From positions 14,250 to 78,249 of the forward strand of contig CBFHAI010000017.1 of NCBI GenBank assembly GCA_965653565.1: a DNA stretch of 64,000 bases, given 5' to 3'. The translations under genes and the position numbers were made by a program. This document shows, one piece after another, positions 59,613-64,000 of this stretch. This DNA is from JALCLA01 sp965653565. Lineage in GTDB: Bacteria; Pseudomonadota; Gammaproteobacteria; Xanthomonadales; Xanthomonadaceae. Within the stretch, counting starts at the first letter, position 1. Each line of letters starts with the position of its first letter. The notes beneath the pieces are model-generated. The model was given only the letters and a program-made list of their open reading frames with translations. It was not told the DNA's origin and ran no database searches.

Positions 59613-60629
59613 TCAGCCCTCGTCGCGTTTGCGGCGGAAGTAGACCGCGGCGACGATCATCGCGATGCCGGCAACCGCGCCGACCCACAGTTCCAGCGTG
59701 CCCAGCACCTGGTAGGCGCTGCTCAGGTCCACTAGGCGCAGCAGATCGCCGGGGCCTTCGAAGTTGTCGTCGATCTGGGTGGCGTCGAGCCAGCTGCCCG
59801 GGAAGATCGACAGCAGCACGCGGGCCACGACGTTTTCCCAGAACCATGAATCGGGCACTGCCAGGCTCTGCATCAGGTCGGCCATCGAGACCAGCACGCC
59901 GGTGCCGATCGGCAGGGCCAGCGCCCACAGGAAGGGCTTGCTCTTGGCCCAGGACGAGCACAGCAGCAACCAGCCGATGGTCGGCAGGCTCCACAGCATC
60001 TGCACCGGGATCAGGGCGAACAGATGGGCACCGACGCGCGCCGGCGCCAGATCGCCCCACAGCAGACCGAGCACATTGACGCCATGGAAAGCGCCGAACA
60101 CCGTCACCAGGGCCAGGAACGCGATACCGGTGAGTATCGCCAGCACGGTCGAAATCAGCGGCGCCACCAGCAGGGCGGTGATCACCTTCGACAGCACCGT
60201 GGCGCCGTCCGACACCGGCAACGATTTCCAGAACAGCACGCTGCGATCGCGGCGGTCGTCGTAGAGCGCGCCCAGGCAGTAGAAGAAGGTGACGAAGAAC
60301 AGCACCACGCCGAACAGGCCGCCGACCAGGTACAACGCGCCTTCCACGCCATCGCGCACGTGGCCGGCGATTTCCGGCGTCATCTTCTGCAGCAGCAGAT
60401 CCAGTTCGAGATTGGCGATCTCGATGTGCGAGCGATCGACCGACAACTGGAAGATCACGAACACACCGACCACCAGGCACAGGAACACGGCGGCGGTGAT
60501 CACCGGCGCCCACAGGAAACCGCCCTTGTGTTCCCAGTATTCGCGCGTCAGCAGCCAGCGCAGTTTGTTCATCGGGTTGTGCGCGGCGATGTGATTCACC
60601 GCAGCAGCATTCACAGCGGGCGCATTCAT
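59613..60629 (-). CDS. ABC transporter permease
   Basis: A 338-residue permease of an ABC-2-like exporter. After a short N-terminal tail (MNAPAVNAAAVNH) come about six membrane segments, for example APVITAAVFLCLVVGVFVIF, ALYLVGGLFGVVLFFVTFF, VAPLISTVLAILTGIAFLAL and AGIAMIVAAVYF at the end. A long periplasmic loop sits at about 65-100. It overlaps the ATPase gene by four bases and pairs with it. Substrate unknown; YtrA-type operons often respond to cell-wall stress. Confidence 0.88.
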   Translation of the reverse strand: MNAPAVNAAAVNHIAAHNPMNKLRWLLTREYWEHKGGFLWAPVITAAVFLCLVVGVFVIFQLSVDRSHIEIANLELDLLLQKMTPEIAGHVRDGVEGALYLVGGLFGVVLFFVTFFYCLGALYDDRRDRSVLFWKSLPVSDGATVLSKVITALLVAPLISTVLAILTGIAFLALVTVFGAFHGVNVLGLLWGDLAPARVGAHLFALIPVQMLWSLPTIGWLLLCSSWAKSKPFLWALALPIGTGVLVSMADLMQSLAVPDSWFWENVVARVLLSIFPGSWLDATQIDDNFEGPGDLLRLVDLSSAYQVLGTLELWVGAVAGIAMIVAAVYFRRKRDEG

Positions 60630-61498
60630 GCGTAGGTCCCCTTCATGGTGGCCACGAACAGATCGGCGATGCCCGGGTTGCGGGTTTCACCGTAGGTGGC
60701 GAGTTGCGCGCGCGGCACGCCGTCGAACAGCATCACCGACTTGCCGAACACGGTGCGTTCGTCGATCGGCTTGAGCGCGCGGGCGGCATCGGCGCGATCG
60801 GCCGGCACCATCACCTCGATGAAGCGTTCGCCGACTTCGTCCATCGTGGCCGACAGCGCGATCTTGCCTTCGCGGATGAAGATCAGATCGGTGAGGATGT
60901 GTTCGATCTCTTCCACCTGGTGGGTGGTGACGATGATCGTCTTGCCCTCGTCGAAATAGTCTTCCAGCAGGTTCTGGTAGAACTGCTTGCGGTACAGGAT
61001 GTCCAGGCCCAGCGTCGGCTCGTCGAGCACCAGCAGCTTGGCGTCGATCGCCATCACCAGCGCCAGATGCAGCTGCACGATCATGCCCTTCGACATGTGC
61101 GCCACTTTCATCATCGGCTTGAGCTTGGTGTGCGATAGATAACGCTCGGCCTTGGCGCGATCGAAACGCGGATGCACGCCGGCGGTGAATTCGATCGCCT
61201 GCTGCACCGTGATCCAGCGCGGCAGCACGGCGACGTCGGCGATGAAGCACACGTCCTCCATCAGATCGTCGCGTTCGGTGCGCGGATTGCGCCCGAGCAC
61301 CGACAACTCGCCGTCGAACGAGCACAGGCCCAATGCGGCTTTGAGCGTGGTCGTCTTGCCCGAGCCGTTCGGCCCGATCAGGCCGACGATGCGGCCGGCC
61401 GGAATGTCGAAACTGACGTTGTCGACCGCGGCCTTGCCGTTGTAGCGCTTGGACAGGCCGCGCGCGGAAATCACATTGCCCGAAGCGGCGGCGTTCAT
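60626..61498 (-). CDS. ABC transporter ATP-binding protein
   Basis: A 290-residue ATPase. Walker A GLIGPNGSGKTTTLKAAL, a degenerate ABC signature (HMSKGMIVQLHLALVMA), Walker B LLVLDEPTLGLD and the H-loop VTTHQVEEIEH are visible; the weak signature is common in YtrB/BcrA-type exporters. A C-terminal extension of about 80 residues follows (RFIEVMVPADRADAARAL). The start at 61498 overlaps the GntR stop by four bases. Confidence 0.93.
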   Translation of the reverse strand: MNAAASGNVISARGLSKRYNGKAAVDNVSFDIPAGRIVGLIGPNGSGKTTTLKAALGLCSFDGELSVLGRNPRTERDDLMEDVCFIADVAVLPRWITVQQAIEFTAGVHPRFDRAKAERYLSHTKLKPMMKVAHMSKGMIVQLHLALVMAIDAKLLVLDEPTLGLDILYRKQFYQNLLEDYFDEGKTIIVTTHQVEEIEHILTDLIFIREGKIALSATMDEVGERFIEVMVPADRADAARALKPIDERTVFGKSVMLFDGVPRAQLATYGETRNPGIADLFVATMKGTYA

Positions 61499-61866
61499 TG
61501 ACGGGCTCCTGTGGGCGTCGTGGGCTGGATCAGTTCCTCGATGCGCAGGCCCAGGCGCTGGATGCGCTCCACCACGGCCGGCCATTCTTCACGCAGGAAT
61601 CGTTCGCGCTCGCTTGCCAGCAATTTTTCCGGCGCACCCTCGGTAACGTACATGCCCAGTCCCCGTCGTTTTTCCACCAGGGTTTCGTCCACCAGTTCCT
61701 GGTAGGCGCGCGAAACCGTGATGGGGTTGAGTTGAAAATCCGCAGCCACCTGGCGCACCGAAGGCAGGGCATCGCCCGGCTTGAGCACACCGTCGAGCAT
61801 CATCGCGACCACCCGTTCTTTCAGCTGCAGGTAGATCGGTGTGGTGTCGTTCCACGTCACGCTCAT
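61495..61866 (-). CDS. GntR family regulator (YtrA-like)
   Basis: A 123-residue repressor of the short YtrA subgroup: an N-terminal GntR winged helix (TPIYLQLKERVVAMMLDGVL, ALPSVRQVAADFQLNPITVSRAYQELVDETLVEKRRGLGMYV) and a short helical C-terminal part for dimerisation. It is cotranscribed with the ABC genes it probably controls. The palindrome at 62259-62280, overlapping the operon promoter, is the likely operator. Confidence 0.93.
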   Translation of the reverse strand: MSVTWNDTTPIYLQLKERVVAMMLDGVLKPGDALPSVRQVAADFQLNPITVSRAYQELVDETLVEKRRGLGMYVTEGAPEKLLASERERFLREEWPAVVERIQRLGLRIEELIQPTTPTGARQ

Positions 61867-61868
61867 GA

Positions 61869-62225
61869 TCAGGACTCCCGCCGGCGCGGCAGCAGCGCGC
61901 CGAACGAGTAGTAAGGCATGCCGACCTGCATGCGCAGTTGCGAACCGCGCCGCGTGGCGGCAGCCGCCGGTTCGATCGCGGCTTCGATCGCCTCGACCGT
62001 GGCATCGCTCTCGGCCACTTCTTCGGCCAGTCCGGCCTGGGCGATGACGACCGCGGCCTTCACCAGCGCCAGGGCCAGCGCCGCTTCCTGATGGTCGGAC
62101 GAAACCGTCGGCCCCATCGGGCGCACGGTTTCGGCCGGAACCGGTTCGCTGAAGAACAGGCCGCCGGTGACGAACGCCACCACCATGCCCAGTCCCGCCA
62201 GCGTATTTTTCACTTTGTGGTACAT
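61869..62225 (-). CDS. Small single-membrane-segment protein, function unknown
   Basis: A 118-residue protein, first in the ABC operon. A hydrophobic segment at about 8-26 (TLAGLGMVVAFVTGGLFF) may be an anchor or uncleaved signal; an alanine-rich helix follows (about 45-90) and the tail is basic (LLPRRRES). GGGAGG precedes the ATG by about five bases. I do not recognise the family. Its place ahead of a GntR/ABC set suggests an accessory role in the transporter or in sensing. Confidence 0.72.
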   Translation of the reverse strand: MYHKVKNTLAGLGMVVAFVTGGLFFSEPVPAETVRPMGPTVSSDHQEAALALALVKAAVVIAQAGLAEEVAESDATVEAIEAAIEPAAAATRRGSQLRMQVGMPYYSFGALLPRRRES

Positions 62226-62258
62226 ACCGCCTCCCGTCTTGGGTGAGGTAACGAATCG

Positions 62259-62280
62259 GTGTTGTAGGTAACTATAACAC
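62259..62280. promoter_or_regulatory. Candidate operator for the YtrA-like GntR regulator
   Basis: A 22-base imperfect palindrome (GTGTTGTAGGT, ACTATAACAC) with two mismatched pairs in eleven. It covers the -10 of the operon promoter, as expected of a repressor site, and stands 34 bases before the first start codon. Confidence 0.6.
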
Positions 62281-62298
62281 TAAAAAATTCCCTGTCAA
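62271..62298 (-). promoter_or_regulatory. Sigma-70 promoter of the GntR-ABC operon
   Basis: On the minus strand a perfect -35 TTGACA (62298-62293), a 16-base AT-rich spacer and TATAGT (62276-62271). This is the best promoter match in the window, and the candidate GntR operator overlaps its -10. Confidence 0.8.
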
Positions 62299-62403
62299 CG
62301 GATTCGTGCGAAAAACTTCACCGGCCGGGCGCGCGGCTTGCGTATGCTGCTGGCCCAGTCCGCCGTCGGCGGGATAAGTGACTGTCACCGAAGGAGAATC
62401 GCG

Positions 62404-62985
62404 ATGTTCGTGCGTCTGGCTCTCGCCGCTGCTTTGTTGTCGCCCTGGGCCGCCCAGGCCTGTTCGGACCTGCTGACCGCGCAATACCGGCCGCTTTCGG
62501 GTAAGGAGCCGATGGACCTGTGCTCGAAATTCGAAGGCAAGGTGCTGTTGGTGGTGAACACCGCCAGCAAGTGCGGCTTCACGCCGCAGTACGAAGGCCT
62601 CGAGGCGCTGCACGCCAGGCTTTCCGACCGCGGTTTCGCGGTGCTGGGCTTTCCGTCGAACGATTTCATGGGACAGGAGCCGGGCAGCGAGGACGAGATC
62701 AAGGAGTTCTGCACGCTCACTTACGGCGTGAAATTCCCGATGTTCGAAAAGGTGCACGTGGTGGGCGACGAAACCACGCCGCTGTACCGCAAGCTCAAGG
62801 CCGCCACCGGCGAAGCACCCGGCTGGAACTTCCACAAATACCTGATCGACAGAAGCGGCAACGCCGTCGCCAGCTTCGGCAGCAAGACCACGCCGGACGA
62901 CGCGAAGCTCGCCGCGCAGATAGAGAAGTTGTTGGGCGAGCCGGTGCCTGCCGGCGCTGCCACCGAAAAATCCGGCACGCCTTGA
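62404..62985 (+). CDS. Periplasmic glutathione peroxidase family protein
   Basis: A 193-residue thiol peroxidase. Signal peptide MFVRLALAAALLSPWAAQA (cleavage before Cys20 likely); then the thioredoxin-like GPx fold with the active-site Cys57 (VVNTASKCGFTPQY), the FPSNDFMGQEPGS motif carrying the Gln, and WNFHKYLIDRSG carrying the Trp and Asn of the tetrad. Cysteine, not selenocysteine, is used. A clear AAGGAGA lies eight bases before 62404. It probably reduces peroxides in the periplasm with an unknown thiol donor. Confidence 0.9.
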   Translation: MFVRLALAAALLSPWAAQACSDLLTAQYRPLSGKEPMDLCSKFEGKVLLVVNTASKCGFTPQYEGLEALHARLSDRGFAVLGFPSNDFMGQEPGSEDEIKEFCTLTYGVKFPMFEKVHVVGDETTPLYRKLKAATGEAPGWNFHKYLIDRSGNAVASFGSKTTPDDAKLAAQIEKLLGEPVPAGAATEKSGTP

Positions 62986-63189
62986 AGCCCGGTCATCCTC
63001 ACCCATCTATCCGATGCAGGCGCGCAGCCGACCCGGCTCGCGCCTGAATCCACCCGCCGCACCCGCGAACCAAACCGCATTCGAACGGTCAACCCACCGC
63101 CGTTGCGCCTCTCGCGTTCGCGGCCTCACAATACGCCGCCTTTTGCGCCGCAGGCCTTGCGGTGCCTTTGTTCCCTCCCGGAGTAGTCA

Positions 63190-63918
63190 ATGAAGCGTTC
63201 CCTGCGTCATACCCTGATGGCTACGGCCACCCTCGCTGCGTTCGGTGTTTCCGGACTCGCCGTCGCCCAGACCAAGCTCACCACCGAGAAGGACAAGGTC
63301 AGCTACATGGTCGGCATGCAGGTCGGCTCTTCGCTGGCCCCGATCAAAGATGAAATCGACCTGGCCGTGGTGCTCAAGGCGATCGAATCCACCCTCAAGG
63401 GCGAAGCACCGGCCCTGACGCAGGAAGAAGCGATGGCCGTGCAGAAGACTTTCGCCGAGCGCCTGCAGGCCAAGCGCGCCGCCGAAATGCAGGAAACCGC
63501 CACCAAGAACAAGACCGAAGGCGAAGCCTTCCTGGCCAAGAACAAGTCGGCCGCGGGCGTGAAGTCCACGGCCTCGGGCCTGCAGTACTCGGTCGTCAAG
63601 CAGGGCAATGGTCCGAAGCCGGCGCTCACCGACACGGTGAAAGTGCACTACACCGGCACCTTGCTCGACGGCACCAAGTTCGACAGCTCGGTCGATCGCG
63701 GCGAGCCGGCGCAGTTCGCGCTCAACGCCGTCATCCCGGGTTGGACCGAAGCCCTGCAGCTGATGCCGGTGGGCTCGAAGTACACGCTGTGGATCCCGTC
63801 GGCGCTGGCCTACGGCGACCGCGGCACGCCGGGCCCGATCGGCCCCAACGCCACGCTCAAGTTCGACGTCGAACTGCTCGAAATCGTCAAGACGCCGGAA
63901 GCCAATCCCGCGAAGTAA
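63190..63918 (+). CDS. FKBP-type peptidyl-prolyl cis-trans isomerase (FkpA/Mip-like)
   Basis: A 242-residue periplasmic or surface PPIase. The signal peptide runs to about residue 26 (LMATATLAAFGVSGLAVA). An N-terminal dimerisation domain with a long helix (about 30-120) precedes the FKBP domain (about 125-232): VKVHYTGTLLDGTKFDSSVD, VIPGWTEALQLMPVGSKYTL, IPSALAYGDRGTPGPIGPN and TLKFDVELLEI, with the usual aromatic active-site residues. GGAG precedes the ATG. It assists folding of exported proteins. Confidence 0.95.
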   Translation: MKRSLRHTLMATATLAAFGVSGLAVAQTKLTTEKDKVSYMVGMQVGSSLAPIKDEIDLAVVLKAIESTLKGEAPALTQEEAMAVQKTFAERLQAKRAAEMQETATKNKTEGEAFLAKNKSAAGVKSTASGLQYSVVKQGNGPKPALTDTVKVHYTGTLLDGTKFDSSVDRGEPAQFALNAVIPGWTEALQLMPVGSKYTLWIPSALAYGDRGTPGPIGPNATLKFDVELLEIVKTPEANPAK

Positions 63919-64000
63919 GCGGTCCTGGCCGGTTCGACCCGGCTGATCCAATCTGGCCAGATTCAATCTGGCCCATCCAAGCGACGGCCGGCGAGGGCAA

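Noticed and set aside
60987..61110. Degenerate ABC signature in the ATPase (MSKGMIVQ) as a sign of a broken gene
   Set aside because: Walker A, Walker B and the H-loop are intact, and such signatures are common in YtrB/BcrA-type ATPases.

Overview
The window is GC-rich DNA from the chromosome of a gammaproteobacterium, most likely of the Lysobacterales (Xanthomonadales), perhaps near Rhodanobacteraceae. The signs are these. A TrpR-like regulator sits in front of an intact hisG-D-C-B-H-A-F-IE operon. The bifunctional HisB carries an extra loop that I recall from Xanthomonas HisB. There are tandem GGGAGTC heptamers and REP-like GTCATTCCCGC hairpins between genes, and lone TPR-bearing Ser/Thr kinases. 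This assignment rests on recognition and was not computed. No phage, IS transposase, CRISPR array or rRNA is visible. Most of the window is core metabolism and housekeeping.

Layout. 1-4489 (minus): 5-oxoprolinase operon (dienelactone hydrolase, HIT protein, pxpB, pxpC, pxpA, DUF969 and DUF979 membrane proteins), almost every junction overlapping by 4 bases. 4610-8957: rimO, a DUF3025 protein, greB and a rhomboid protease. 8992-13426: a membrane/TPR protein and a HerA-like ATPase on the minus strand, then a lytic transglycosylase lipoprotein. 13574-19077 (minus): a tightly coupled signalling operon encoding an FHA-GAF protein, a membrane Ser/Thr kinase with TPRs, a soluble histidine kinase and a NarL-type response regulator. 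19204-22754: a secreted protein divergent from a subtilisin-like protease with SLH-like repeats. 22884-29214: small genes, including a hemerythrin behind a sigma-54-like promoter, a divergent HxlR/azoreductase pair, tRNA-Phe with its promoter, and a HutD/SET pair. 29452-37028: an M20 peptidase, a second Ser/Thr kinase-TPR protein, folP and a 7TM-DISM-GGDEF diguanylate cyclase.

37217-44727 is the complete histidine pathway, led by the TrpR-like gene. A perfect AT-rich palindrome ends five bases before its start codon, a plausible autoregulatory operator. A secreted phosphoesterase and a glycerophosphodiester phosphodiesterase follow. 47614-53390 (minus) holds the 2-oxoglutarate dehydrogenase genes sucA-sucB-lpd, with an inverted pair of REP elements between sucA and sucB. 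53760-57389 (minus) holds purB, the ribosomal oxygenase roxA and a GNAT fusion protein. fumC and a convergent methyltransferase follow. 59613-62225 (minus) is a GntR/YtrA-regulated ABC exporter operon with a clear promoter and overlapping operator. The window closes with a periplasmic glutathione peroxidase and an FKBP-type peptidyl-prolyl isomerase.

The least ordinary parts are the FHA/STPK/HK/RR operon, the regulatory palindromes (20147, 37188, 62259), the sigma-54-like site before the hemerythrin gene, and several families of dispersed intergenic repeats.
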